This document shows, piece by piece, positions 45,866 to 58,656 of a stretch of 64,000 nucleotides of DNA. Under the pieces are notes generated by a model. That model was not told where the DNA came from. It made no database searches and was given only the letters and a program-made list of their open reading frames with translations. The stretch's first letter is position 1; the number at the start of each line of letters is the position of its first letter. Both the position numbers and the translations under genes were made by a program. Origin of the DNA: Medicago truncatula (lineage: Eukaryota > Streptophyta > Magnoliopsida > Fabales > Fabaceae); assembly GCF_003473485.1 (NCBI RefSeq), contig NC_053045.1, forward strand, positions 49,766,494 through 49,830,493, given 5' to 3'.

Positions 45866-46728
45866 GTAAAAATAGCGGATAGCTGATAAATGAGTTGATA
45901 GATTATAGCTGATAGATTATGACTGATAGCTTATATCTGATGGCTGATAGCTTATAGCTGATGACTGATAGCTGACAGGTTAGTTGAAGTGTTGTAAAAC
46001 TAGCGGTTCAACTAACTGATAAATGTAAAATGACATAAAAGGGTATTCTTAATTCATAATAAAATTTATATCAATTTATATTCAAATATTTAGAATTTTG
46101 TAATTTAAATTACTTTTTTTAAGTTATTTAAATTTATTAACCTAATATACCTTTTATATTATAAATTAAATTTTACAATTATTTTCATTTAAGTGTTTTT
46201 GCTTTATAAAACAATTAAATGTATTATTATTATTAAGGTAAGTGTTAAATAGACGTAAAACAATTTTTTTATAGGTATATTTAGTTCAAAATCAAGGTGA
46301 TATATTTGCATTGAATAACAAAACGAATATAACAAGTAAACAGTAGACGAAGTAAAATTTCTTACATAGGAAAAATAAAAACACAGTGAATTGGTATATA
46401 GTGATTGCACATGTACTAACGAGGCATATTTGTTTTTTAAGGTCATAAGCATATTTATTATACTAATGTGTTATTCCAAATTATAAGAATAGTAATAAAT
46501 TATAATGGGTAAAATTGGATTTTAGATAAAATAATAAGGGTAAAAATGGAAGAAAAGATGAGAAGCTATAAACTTAAACGCTATTTGGAATAGCTTCTTA
46601 AAAATAGCTTATAAGTTCGTAAAATAAGCTATAGGTCCGTTGTAAAAAACCGTTATCAAACAGAGTTTTTTTTTGTCAAACGAGCTTATAAGTTATAAGC
46701 TCATTTAGTGAGCTTACCAAACAGACCC
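45866..46728. mobile_element. Probable hAT-type non-autonomous element
   Basis: Ends ctgtttggtaaaaatagc / gcttaccaaacagac with flanks ccacagtt and ccacaact (6 of 8). Sub-terminal regions hold gctgatagcttata-type and ataagctataa-type repeats. No coding. Confidence 0.5.
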
Positions 46729-46729
46729 C

Positions 46730-47000
46730 ACAACTCCACTACGTGTCTGTTTGGTTGAGCTTTTCCAACTCATAAACGCACGTTTGGCAGCCTTGAACGT
46801 CGTTCCTTCATTTTCCTTCATGTTTGGTTTCCTTTTTCAAAATTGCTTTTGCCTTCCAAACTCAATTCTACGAGAAGCTCAAGATCCTAGCTTTTGCAAC
46901 CAGTCCAAATCAATCCTACCTTTTTAGTAGGTGAAGGTTAGCATACACAAGTTCTTCTTTTTGTGTACCATACAAAAAGTTTTTTTTAACCTTTAGCAGC
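46730..47000. other. Intergenic DNA
   Basis: No gene supported. Second transposon-end-like word cgtgtctgtttggttgagc at 46742. Confidence 0.35.
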
Positions 47001-47086
47001 AGGTGAATCAGTTTTAAGTGTAATTCTAAATTGGCCCCAATTGAGGTGAATCAGTTTTAAGTGTAATTCTAAATTGGCCCCAATTG
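47001..47086. repeat. 43-bp tandem duplication
   Basis: aggtgaatcagttttaagtg starts at 47001 and 47044; two near-identical units. Confidence 0.9.
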
Positions 47087-47089
47087 TTG

Positions 47090-49127
47090 TTTAATTCAAA
47101 GTACCTCCCTAAAACAACCCAATATTATATTTTAACCAAATTAATTTCTCCAATATATTTTTTATCAGCTGTTATCATTTACACTCTTCATTAGTTTTTC
47201 ACCAAACAAGAACAAGAACAAGTCACCATGAACACTAAAACTGAGTTTCTTTTTTCTCTCTCACTAGTTCACTAGCATCCACCATTATTAGGTTTTGAGT
47301 TTCTTCTTTCTCTGGTTTCACTCACACCATCATTTGATTTTCCACTGAATCTACCCCTCTCTCTCTCATTTCTTTTGATTTTGCATCTGGATCTGCAATT
47401 CTTTCTATTCCTTTTTGAGATCTGGAATTTGTTTAGTTTGTTACAATATCAATTTGTCTTGGAATGTAATGGAAAGAAACAAAAGTGTTAAGAGATCCAT
47501 CTGATTATTTTACTTATAAGTAAAAAATTGCAAATCGACTATGTTATTATTATTTTTTGGAAAGGATTTCTGTTTTAGCCTGTAGGTTGTGAACTTATTT
47601 TTATTTTCGATTCAAACAATAAAAGGATACTATTAAGTTCACTTCCCAGCTCATCTTCGCTGTTGATATTTATTTTATTTTTATTTAGCAAAAATATAGT
47701 AAAATGCATAGTATTGAAGGCAAATTTATGTGGAAAATAATGCCCAGAATTTTTTTAAGGAGAATAATGCTCAGAATTAATGCCTAAATTTCAATGGATG
47801 AAGTAAAAAATTGAAATGAAAGATGGTAAATTAATGTCCAAATACATGACATTTATTAATTAATAAATTGCAAGATATCAAAATCTATTTGGAGTAAATT
47901 TTGCCATCAAATGAGTAACAATTCAGCAAAATTTTAATTCATATTCAAAAAGCCGTAAATATAATTGCATATTATTTGGGGGTGATGTTGCAAATACACA
48001 CATTGTATCACATAACCTACTAAAGAGGTAACCCTTCTTTAATCTTGGCCATTGAATAAAATAAGAATAAATCAATGGTGAAAAAACCATTTTAGTATGA
48101 TACACAAAAAGAGTTACTTGTGTAGGTTAAATATCACATTTTTAGTAGGTTGTAAATTAAAGAACTAATTTTCTTCCTTAATTGCCCTCACTTCATGTCT
48201 ATAATTTCCTGCAGATCTCCGGATCAGAAAGCCCAACATAATTATTAGGTTTTAAATGACATAGGTTTCTTTACCAGAAAAGATAATATACATTTTCCCC
48301 TTCTAAAAATATCCAACATAAAAAATAAATTATTCAAAACAAAATATTTTAAATTTAAAATAAATATTAACATAAAAACATCTCTTCTAAATTTCTAAAT
48401 ATTTGTTTTTGGTACAAACGTCTCTTCTAATTTTATTAGGCAATATTTTATTTAATAAATTAACATTAAAATATCAAAGATACAAAAGATAAATTATAAA
48501 ACAGAAAAGATATTTTTTATTTAATACATACATTTTTTAAACAAGTATTTAAATACATACATGAAAACCCATTTTGGTAATTATACATGCAAAATTAATT
48601 TTGGCACAAACTATCCAAACAACATAAATTAGTAAAAATCACTTAATGGTAATGCATCCAAACATAAATCAATTCACATCCAACTCACTTTTAACTAAAC
48701 TCAATTCCCTCAAACTCAATTTTATCAAAATCAATTATCGCCACCGCCAAACCAAACACACACTACACCTATGACATGTGAGCATTTTACTTAAGGAGTG
48801 TAAGCAATTTGTCATGTATCGATCATGATGTGTGCCATATAGTCCAACTATGATCATCTAAATAAAAGTTCCAATTAGGGAAATGATTAATGTCGCGAGA
48901 GTATGATCCGAAAAAACCCACGAAATAACGTGTTAAATAGAAATTACATGAGACATTCAAATATCAAATAATAAAGATGAACCAATTCAGGGGTGATTGA
49001 ATTAACATAAAAATTTACAAAATACTTGAAATACTAAATTAGTGGAGAAGGTCCCCAAAAAAAAAAAGAATGAAATTGTGATTGTAAAAGAAAAAAAAGA
49101 TATGAAAGGGTCCTTCGTGATATATTC
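47090..49127. other. Intergenic DNA with a UTR-like pyrimidine stretch
   Basis: About 47180-47430 is CT-rich (tttcttctttctctgg, ctacccctctctctctc), like a plant 5' leader, but no coding exon follows. 47923-48105 is a random frame. The rest is AT-rich. Confidence 0.35.
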
Positions 49128-49135
49128 ACGAGAAT

Positions 49136-50257
49136 CATAGTTTTAAAAATCGGACCGGTCATCGACTCGGTAAGGTCATTGGGTCACTGGATCATTGGTC
49201 GAACCAGGTCAATGGTTGAACCGCATGAGTGAATCAGATTAAATCGGTTGACTCGTTCATATGACTCGACTTTAAAAAAAATACATATAAATATTAAACC
49301 AGATTGAACTAGATGACTCGGCGTAAAAAAACATATAACATTTATAAAAATTCAAAAAAATTACTAGACAAATAACATAATTTTATTTAAAGGAGAAAAT
49401 AAGTTTGGAGTTTAGAGTAAGAAGATCATATTGATATTAAATATTTTAAATAAAAACTTTCAAAAAAGTATTCTAATTTAAAAATGAATGACGAGTATTC
49501 TAGTTTGGAGTTTATAAGTGTAAAAATATAATTTTTAGATTATTATTTAATGTTTTTATAAGACTATTAAATTATTAATAGAAACAAAAGCCAAACACTT
49601 TGTATAAATAAAAATTGGCAAGGCCACTACTATGAAAAAGACCAACATTCATTTTAAAAAAAAGGTCTTTTGTGTTTTCAAAAATAAAATAAAATAAAAT
49701 AAAAAGGCATTTGTCAAAAAATATATAATAATGAAATAAAGAAGGTCAAAATAAGAGTAAACAAAAAAAAAAAACATAACAAAAGCCAATATAAAAGGGA
49801 AGCAACTGAGAAAACCCTACTTTTTCTTATAACATTTGCAGCGCCACTGTCCATCTCTTCCTCCCATCTCATATGTTGATTATTTGTCATTTTTTAAGTT
49901 TCACTTAAACTAGTCTAACCCATCTCACCTCCTCTAATATTTTGGACTAAGTTCCACCCATTAAATTTCTGGTGTTATTAAACAAATTTACACAACTGCT
50001 TCTTTGTTTTATCCCTTCTTCAGATCTACAGCAGACCATCTTTCCTGTCTCACTTTCTTCATTTTTAATTTCAAATCTAAGATTTACGCATTGACCCAGT
50101 CTGGTTCAGAAAACCGACCAAGTCACCGATTCTGACCGGTTTAGACCGAGTCATACCGGTTCACACCGGTTTGAGTGCATGTCCGATCCATCATGCAACT
50201 CGAACCGGATATGCCACCGGTTCGACCGGCCAGTCCGGTCCGGGTTTTAAAACTATG
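49136..50257. mobile_element. hAT non-autonomous element, 1122 bp
   Basis: TIR catagttttaaaaatcggac / gtccgggttttaaaactatg, perfect 8-bp TSD acgagaat at 49128-49135 and 50258-50265. Sub-termini carry ACCGGT words. The middle (about 49795-50090) reads like a host promoter/leader (tataaaagggaagc, aaaaccctac, ctcttcctcccatct). No transposase. Confidence 0.9.
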
Positions 50258-50329
50258 ACGAGAATGGTTGTCGCAATATAGCACTACTCTTTCAACTATG
50301 ATTGTTAATTAATACTTACGTGATTCATG

Positions 50330-50457
50330 AATATTGTCACACCCGCTCATCATATTCAACCTTCAAATATGATAGTCGAAATCAAACAAAATATATTGTG
50401 ATTTTAACCACAAGAAAGTTTGAATGTTGATCTTCTCTGATAAGGCGACAAGACGAG
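50330..50457 (-). pseudogene. LINE ORF2 C-terminus, distal part (split by solo LTR)
   Basis: Minus strand after 50457: LVALSEKINIQTFLWLKS, then FDFDYH, a stop and NMMSGCD. This resembles the last residues of legume LINE ORF2 (the KVKFHSLWWLKAN, SNPLLCLGID end seen at 61.9-62.1 kb). It lies on the other side of the LTR from the rest of the LINE. Confidence 0.6.
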
Positions 50458-52237
50458 TGTAACGCCCCGATATTTTATACATATAATTTTAAATAAATAT
50501 TTCTCAACAATTTATTTTATGTGTGAAAATTTTAAGAAAATCTTAACATTACTCTACTTTTGTTAAATGAACTAGAATGTTATTCCATCTATTGCATTTT
50601 TATTTGTAATTTATTCTAAAGCTCCTTTTTGTCTTATATTTATTAGTTTTTTATTTTATTTTGACATGGTCATATTAGTTAAAGCTGCACGTTTTTTAGC
50701 CTAATTGCTCGGTCAAATATGTAACCTGCACCTATATGTTGGTCACGTCTCAGTCCCCTCCTCTGATCCTCTCCTAATTTAACATTCCCTGCCTTTTGTA
50801 GAAAATAATAGAAGAACAAAAGAAAGAAAACATTTTCGTTTTTATCAAACTTGCCACCATAGAATTACGACTGCACCTTCATTCATCGTTCGATCACGCT
50901 ATTTTTTGGAAAGCATGATCACAACAGATGATTCTTCATTTTCAATGGTCCAATCATCAAAATGATGTCTGAAGCAAGAGAAATCGTGTCTGCATCATAG
51001 CTATGAGTTGAGGCTTAGAGTTGTGGCGACTTAGGAATGAAAGCACACAAGGTAAGTGCTTTTTCCCATACGTCCATACTAAGTATTAGGATGATGTTGT
51101 GAATTAGAAGTAGAAATTCTTGTCTCTTGAAAAGATAAACAATTCAAATATATATTTACATGGTAAAGTTTTTATTTTTTTTGTCAAATAGCATAGTGGT
51201 TGGAGCTCATGGAGAAGTGAGGTGTCTGTAAACTTTAATCATCTATAAAAGTGATTATCTTTATTTATGTTTTATATGATGGTTGTATATGAGAATGTGA
51301 TGTGGAATGATATATTTTATTTTATTTCATTCTGATTTATATGTTTATGTGTTGTTGGAAAAAGAAATGTTACATTTTTTATGAATTAAAAAGAAAAGAG
51401 GAAGATGAAAATGTGAGTTTATTTGATTGAGAAGTTTTGATGTGTTATAAGTTAAATAGATAATATAAGTTAAATTTTATAAGTTAAATAATGATGTGTT
51501 AATATTTGATTGTGTGTTGCCTAAGTGGCGGGTATCTTATTTGACTTTGTAATTACCTAAGTGGTGGGATTTAACTTTCATTTTCATCATCATGACATTG
51601 CATATGCATATAAGTGTGGTGCCTTAGTGGCTGGTTAAAATCATATCTCTTTGTGGTGCCTTAGTGGTAGGTTGATTATATCCGATTTATATAGTTACAA
51701 GAGCATGCATGTTACGCATAATTGCATTGAATCTTTTATATATTTGTGATTGATAATTGAGTAAACTCTTTTATTCCAAAAGAAATGTGCGTGAACTTTT
51801 TCTTAAAGTGCGTGAATTTTTTTAAAAAAGTGTGTGACTTGGTTGTATCTCTCTTATTTCTTTTTGATTGAGAAGTTTTGATATTATCTATTTCGTGACA
51901 TTATTTCTTGTGCTTTGAGTATGAACTAATTTGGATAATTAATATAATGTTGTAGGTACGAAGGAATGAAATATGAAGTTGTTTTGTGATGGAAGCGTAC
52001 TCGGAGACAAAAATTGGATTTTATCATATTATAATTTTTAAAATATTTTTGAACTCTATTATTGTCTCTGTTGAGAAAGAATCAATTTTAAAGAGTAATT
52101 TTTTATTAATTCATTTTTATAGTTTATCTTTCTATTACTTTCCTTCTAATAGTTATTTTAAAAAAATAAATGGCCTCATATTTTCTCAGCAAAAGTATTT
52201 TTAAGTAATGTCTTTGACCAAAATTCGAGATGTTACA
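50458..52237. mobile_element. Probable solo LTR, 1.78 kb
   Basis: Starts TGTAACGCCCCGATATTTTA and ends GAGATGTTACA, the inverted TGTAAC..GTTACA ends common on plant Ty3/gypsy LTRs. Flanks acgag (50453-50457) and atgag (52238-52242) match 4 of 5. No gag/pol frame and no second LTR in the window. The region holds four degenerate cctaagtggtggg-type words (51520-51675). Family assignment is inference. Confidence 0.7.
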
Positions 52238-52242
52238 ATGAG

Positions 52243-53100
52243 AGAACTTATTATTAAAAATCATGTCACTGTGATCCTTCCAAATAGTGAAAAGCGCATA
52301 AACCCAAATTGTAACGCCTCCGCTTGGTGGACATGTAACGCTCAAGGCTGGTGACGGGGGGAGTGGTACGTCTCCTGTAAGCTTCTAGGCAAAACTAAAT
52401 CACATCGGAGTGAGAGGGATCCTGAGACTGTACATATATGGGACTGCATGATTGAAGGAAGACTTATAAGAATTGTATGATACTACCTATATCAACAAGA
52501 CGCATCTTCTTTTCAGTAACCCAAATCATAAGAACTTCACAATTATGCATGTTTGACATAGAGCAATTTTGGGATGGAAGACCTTCTGAAAAGTTTTTCG
52601 AAAAGCGTGTAAGGGATGACAGAACACGCTGAAAAGACTCGTGTTTATTTGTGGGGTTAGTCGGTAATCCTAAAAGCTGGGATGTTACACAAACAATATT
52701 AAATGTTGAGTGAGAATTTTTGGAAAATCTCTCCTTACCCACCGAACTGAAAAGAATGATTCCGTAAATTCTCATGCGAAACAAAAGAAACACCAGGTCA
52801 ATCTCAAATTGTATACCAAAGTCTTCCATAAAAATTGCATTGAAAAAAATAAGTGATCCCGGTCTTCCACATAGTCACATCCAGCTGAACAAGAAACCTA
52901 TGTATCCGTCAAAATATGGCGCCTAAGCAAGTTGTCATAAGTTGCAAGTCTATTTAGAAATAGCATCCGTATAAAATGTTGACTTTGAGCGGAATAGTTT
53001 TAATCCATAAAACATGATTACGCCCATCAGTAACAACCTATTCAGCCGCTGTCAAATAATTGTATGCACTTTTGACTGTGTACCACACAAGTTAATTTTG
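52243..53100 (-). pseudogene. LINE ORF2 remnant, zf-RVT region
   Basis: Minus strand from 53100: LKLF, a degenerate zf-RVT core (RLATYDNLLRR-like, then CSAGCDYVED) with frame changes, ERFSKNSHSTFNIVCV (about 52740), and further down TIWKDHSDMIFNNKFS ending near the LTR at 52245. Order and words are those of the C-terminal third of plant LINE ORF2. Several frameshifts and stops. Confidence 0.7.
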
Positions 53101-53109
53101 ACATTAGAT

Positions 53110-53530
53110 ATATCTTAGGGACGTCCCCATAGTGGCTAGTTGTTAGGACATTTTATGTGGGTGTCTAGGTTCGATTTCAGATAGGATTGACCATACCAAA
53201 TTAAGGACTCCGTTAAAATATTAAAAATAAACTGTATTTAATAAGTAAAAAATAAATTTTTTAGAAAAAATCATCATCTACTTAAATTATAAGTAACACT
53301 GATGGCATACCAAATACTGTACTTGTTACTAATGTAAAAAAAAGTGTCAGTTTCTAATCAATAACATCAAAATAAAACTTAAACCTAATATCATTATAAA
53401 TCTTCTAACAACCTAAAAGAGCTAGCCATCAATGTCAGATTTATGTTTCAATTTTGTTATATCAATTATTATTATTATTTTCAAAATAAGATTAAAATAA
53501 GTTTTTTTTAAACAGTGTCAAATATTGTTG
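53110..53530. other. Intergenic DNA, no gene seen
   Basis: AT-rich. Confidence 0.4.
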
Positions 53531-53534
53531 TTAC

Positions 53535-53712
53535 GAGAAATGATATGAACACTCTATTTCTAAATACTTTCTTTGACATTCACTGTCTTATTGGGTGAAA
53601 CTCATGTGGGTTTTACCATTTCATGTGAGAGTCATTTTCAAAGCGTGAGATTCACATGAGTTTCATCCAATAAAAGAGTTGGTGTTAAGAGTGTGTGTTA
53701 AGAGTTGGTCTC
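53535..53712. mobile_element. Short MITE-like fold-back
   Basis: Inverted pair ttgggtgaaactcatgtggg / cacatgagtttcatccaata in the middle, with related ends (gaacactc / gagtgtg). No TSD found. Confidence 0.5.
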
Positions 53713-53734
53713 ATTTGGGGAACCAAAAAATACA

Positions 53735-53870
53735 TTTGGGGTTTAACTTAGTTGGTAGAGATATTACATATTATATGCAGTAGTCGGAGTTCGAACTTCT
53801 GACACTTTACTTCTCCATAATTAAATTGTGTGAGCTCTAGCCACTAAACCAATTGACAAAAAAAAAATAC
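53735..53870 (+). mobile_element. tRNA-derived SINE
   Basis: taacttagttggtagag (box A), ggagttcgaactt (box B), ttaaattgtgtgagctctag, ccactaaaccaattgac and an A-run. Same family as 36441-36572; about 400 bp upstream of the transporter gene. Confidence 0.8.
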
Positions 53871-54167
53871 TAGTCTTGAATCTTAAAATATACTATGTGT
53901 AGATAAGGTTGAATTTAATATGAGTATTTTACACACTCCTAACGAGAGTTGAATAGAATCTTGCTGATTCGAAGAGTAGATAACAAATTCAAATTGAAAT
54001 TATTGTCATAATTAATAATGTGTATTATTCTACCTCCTATAATTGCCATGTTGTTCCAAAATTTCATAAATTTTTTATAAGGGATTGATTGGTTAGGCAT
54101 AGGTAGGCTGTATCTGTTGTGTAACATTTTTTAAAATCCTAGTCATCAATGGTCTCTTTCCTAAGTA

Positions 54168-54177
54168 GTATATAAAA
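54168..54177 (+). promoter_or_regulatory. TATA box of the transporter gene
   Basis: gtatataaaa, 84 bp before the ATG at 54261. Confidence 0.5.
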
Positions 54178-54260
54178 AGCCACAAGTCATTTATCCCCTT
54201 TGTGCCATACCTCCCCACTTCTTCCTATTAGTGCCATTTTACTTCACGACTTATATCCAA

Positions 54261-57200
54261 ATGAGTACTCTCCCTCAAACTCAGGGGCAAACAATTCAAG
54301 ATGCATGGGACTGCAAGGGTCACCCTGCAGAAAGGTCCAAAACTGGTGGTTGGACATCATCTGCAATGATCTTAGGTACTTTATTTTTATTTTTTCTTCA
54401 TATAATCTTGTTCAATTTTATTTTTTATAATTGTTTTATTCAAATTTTGGTGTTTACTAGTTTTGTGCTGTGTAATGTATAATATATTTCAGGAGTAGAA
54501 GCATGTGAGAGGTTAACAACAATGGGCATAGCTGTAAATTTGGTGACATATTTGACTGGAACTATGCATTTAGGAAATGCTTCCTCTGCTAACATAGTCA
54601 CCAACTTCATGGGAACATGTTTTATGCTTTGTTTGCTTGGTGGTTTTGTAGCCGACACTTTTATTGGAAGGTTTGTGTTCAACCAATACTAGAAAGAAAA
54701 TGAATTACTATATTCATTATTGAAGATGTATAATTTATTATACTATGTTTTATAGTATTCACTAGTAATATTTTTCAATACCTTCTTTGACAGATACCTC
54801 ACCATAGCCATATTTGCAACTGTTGAAGCAATTGTAAGACATTTCTTCCTATACAATTAGAATAAAAAAATAATTAAATTAGAAATATTTGTTTTCTCTG
54901 TCTCTAAATTAAAAATTATTCTCCCTCAAAAAAATAAAATAATATTTATCAGACTTTACTTATCTCTAAGATAAATTATCGATTACGGGCAACCATTTTT
55001 TCTACAATCAAATTAGAAATATCTTTGATTTGCTTTCTCAAAGTGACCCCTTTTCATTTTCTTTATATTAAAATTTCACTCTTGGATCTTAATATAAAAT
55101 TTGTTCATACTAGGGTGTTACAATCTTGACAATATCAACAATAATTCCAAGCCTACATCCACCAAAATGCACAAAAAGCAATCTCAAATCTTGTGAACCA
55201 GCAAACAACATTCAACTAACGGTTCTATACATAGCTCTATACGTGACTGCACTTGGAATAGGTGGATTGAAATCAAGTGTCTCCGGCTTTGGTTCAGACC
55301 AATTCGACGAAACAAACGAAGTCGAAAAAAATCACATGGTTAAATTCTTCAACTGGTTCTTCTTTTTCATAAGCATAGGTTCATTAACAGCAGTGACAAT
55401 TCTTGTTTACATTCAAGATCATGTTGGAAGAGATTGGGGTTATGGAATGTGTGTTTGTGCTATTGTTGTTGCTCTTTGTGTGTTCTTATATGGAACAAAG
55501 AGGTATCGGTTTAAGAAACTTGCTGGTAGTCCTTTGACTCAGATTGCAGTGGTTTATGTGGCTGCTTGGAGGAAGAGGAACATGGAACTGCCATATGATT
55601 CCTCGTTGTTGTTTAATGTTGATGATATTGAAGATGAAATGTTGAGGAAGAAGAAGCAGGTGTTGCCACATAGCAAGCAATTTCGGTAAGAATTTAAATT
55701 TACTATAGCGTTCTTTGTGATGACATTTTTGCTGATAACCTAGTGACATTTTTTTTAATATATAATTTTTATTGTTTTGTTTGGATGATTTTATATGGTT
55801 CTATATACGTTTTTGGAATATATATGGTTACTAGTTGGAGTCAAATTCACTTATTTGATGTTCTTCGGTCCCATAATATAAATGATTTAGCAAGTAAATT
55901 GTTTTTTGACATGTAGTATGTCGTTTTGTAGTATCAATAAAATAAAATATTAACATTGTTAATTCATTTACGCTGGTCTAGGATCTGAGAGTGTGTTTCA
56001 CCTCAAGATCTCAATCACCGAAAACTAAGGTACTACTTGAAGAACCGTTTGAACTAAGATACTGCGGCTAAGTATTACCTTTATAACAATTATTCAAGAA
56101 TCAAGTAGGGTCATGGAATTAACTGCTGACAAGATTTTTTAACACTAATTATACACCTTTAGGTAAACTCTGATGTTAACCTCATTAATAAAAAAGATAG
56201 AATCACTAACTCAAGTTATTTAATAAGGATTCGCATGAAATTTCATTTAAAAATAAAATAATACTATTTTGTTCTTACTTCCAGGTATAGGTTAAATACT
56301 TAATTGGGCAATCAAAAGATTCTTTTCTACAAAGTTGATCTAAATTCTTCTCCTTGAGTCAGCAAATTTAAATTACTTTCCTTTCATGTCTTTTTCACAT
56401 TGAGAGTCTATAGCTTTTTGCATTATTTTCCTTTCATATTTAGACAAGTTAGCATTGAAAAGTAACTTGTAATGGGCAAATAAATTATTGTGCCCGATTC
56501 AGAGAATTGAACCTATGTCAACTTCTATATAAATGCATTTTGGTATCACATCAGATTTGTCATAATCATAGTGAGTTATAGTAATTTTATAAAGTTATAT
56601 TTTATAGTTTTTGCAAAATCACAATATCATGATTATGACAAAGTTATTATGGTACCAAACTAAACATATACATGTGAGTTTGTTTCTTGTTATGATACCT
56701 AAATATAATCTTTGAATTGGATACTTTTAGAAATGTCATTTGATTTGGTAGGAACATAAATAATTGAAGGAAGTGTGACATCTTCCGAAGAGAAAAGACT
56801 AGAATATGCAAAAAGTTCAATGGTGAGATGATGGCTAGCTACCCAAAACCGGAAACCTATAGTTGAGGGTGGGCGTAATTAATCATACCATTAGATATAT
56901 GTCATTTTCTGCATACCAATAGCAATATATCCCCCCTTTCTCAAATTCATCATATTTTCTAACGAGCACATGTTCTTAGTTAGCCGATCAATCTTAATCA
57001 AATGACATGTATTTGACTTTGCCAACAGATCCAACACATGAAGTCTTAATCATATCAACTTGATTGGCAATCCACTTTCTCTCTCTTTATTACCTATAAA
57101 ATCTAACTCAACTGTCGCAGTCGATGTTGCTTAGTTTAACATTTTCACTCGGGTTTAAATTCAGAATCTCACAATTGTGCGTGTGAGATTCAACGTATTT

Positions 57201-58656
57201 GTCTCAGTAAGTAAGGTAAAATCTCTGTTTTGTAGCTTCTTGGAATCACGACAACTTTGTCTCGGTAAATCTACCGACGCGCGTCTCTAACCACCTGATC
57301 ACAGCTCTCATGTTCTTGTTTGTGTTGATTTTAATACCAATATTAATTGCTGTAATGTCGGTTGTAAAACTGAGAGGAATCAGAATCCATAGAATCACGA
57401 GGGGCAGGCCAATGGCAAGGCTGTATCCAATGGATTTTCACATTTCAATATTTGTCCTCCATTATATAGATTCTCTAATCCCCCTTAATTTGTCTCTCTC
57501 AGAAAGTTTCCTCTGTCACGGACATGGTTTGTGGTTTGTGCAACGCACATAGAAAAGTTCCACAATCCACACTATAATAAGTATATAATCTTTCTGTAGA
57601 AACAAACAAAATATACTCTTTCTGTAGCAAGAAAGAGTAATTTTCTTACCATATAGTAGTTGATTCTAGTCTATTATATTATCTATATTTATATTCATAC
57701 AGCTATTATTTCTACAAAATTTAATATTTTTTCAATAGTTATTGAATTAATTGGACATTTTATTGAATGTGTGACACAGGTTCTTGGACAAGGCAGCAAT
57801 CAAGGACCCAAAAACAGATGGTAATGAAATTAATGTGGTAAGGAAATGGTATCTATCAACCTTAACAGATGTTGAAGAAGTAAAATTGGTTTTAAGAATG
57901 TTACCAATATGGGCCACAACGATAATGTTTTGGACAGTATATGCACAAATGACCACATTCTCAGTATCACAAGCAACAACATTAAACCGTCACATAGGAA
58001 AATCATTTCAAATCCCACCAGCATCTCTAACTGCTTTCTTCATTGGTAGCATCCTCTTAACAATCCCAATTTATGATCGTGTCATTGTTCCCATAACAAG
58101 AAAAATCTTCAAAAACCCACAAGGACTAACACCTTTACAACGCATTGGTGTTGGTTTGGTTTTCTCAATTTTTGCAATGGTTGCAGCAGCACTCACGGAA
58201 TTAAAACGTATGAGAATGGCACATTTGCATAATTTGACACACAATCCAAATTCGGAGATTCCAATGAGTGTGTTTTGGTTGATCCCACAATTCTTCTTTG
58301 TGGGGTCAGGTGAAGCATTTACTTATATAGGACAATTGGATTTTTTCTTAAGGGAATGTCCTAAAGGGATGAAGACTATGAGCACGGGTTTGTTTTTGAG
58401 TACATTGTCTTTGGGATTTTTCTTTAGCTCTTTATTGGTTACTTTGGTCCACAAGGTGACAAGTCAGCATAAGCCCTGGCTTGCTGATAATCTTAATGAG
58501 GCAAAGCTTTATAACTTTTATTGGCTTTTGGCTTTGTTGAGTGTTTTAAATTTGGTCATATACTTGCTTTGTGCTAATTGGTATGTTTATAAGGATAAAA
58601 GGCTTGCTGAGGAAGGCATAGAATTAGAGGAAGCAGATACAGCTTGCCATGCATAG
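54261..58656 (+). CDS. NPF6-like: NPF6-clade nitrate/chloride transporter (NRT1/PTR family)
   Basis: Proton-coupled major-facilitator transporter of the plasma membrane. Splice model: 54261-54375, 54493-54670, 54794-54833, 55114-55685, 57780-58656; all introns GT-AG and in phase, giving 593 residues. The N-terminus has DAWD, then GHPAERSKTGGW; the proton-coupling EACER (ExxER) motif is at 41-45; LVTYLTGTMHLGNASS, DTFIGRYLT and GFGSDQFDE follow; the C-terminal half has DVEEVKLVLRMLPIW, FFLRECPKGMKTMSTGL and NFYWLLA. Length is normal for NPF. Thr101, the phosphorylated affinity switch of Arabidopsis NPF6.3, is present, while position 356 is Tyr (FWTVYAQMTT) instead of the nitrate-binding His. 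The sequence looks closest to the NPF6.4/NRT1.3 side of the clade. The third exon is only 40 nt and the last intron is 2.1 kb. Confidence is high for family, moderate for exact orthologue. Confidence 0.93.

Noticed and set aside
47180..47430. Leader-like CT-rich stretch as a gene start
   Set aside because: An ATG (47228) is present but the frame closes quickly and no exon follows that I can support.
52464..52829. 121-residue minus frame as an intact gene
   Set aside because: Part of a decayed LINE ORF2; only short stretches match and flanking parts are in other frames.
55486..55749. Minus-strand frame over transporter exon 4
   Set aside because: Shadow of the plus-strand exon.
57310..57552. 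80-residue open frame starting MFLFVLILIPILIAV
   Set aside because: Lies inside the last intron of the transporter; no family match and no splice link.
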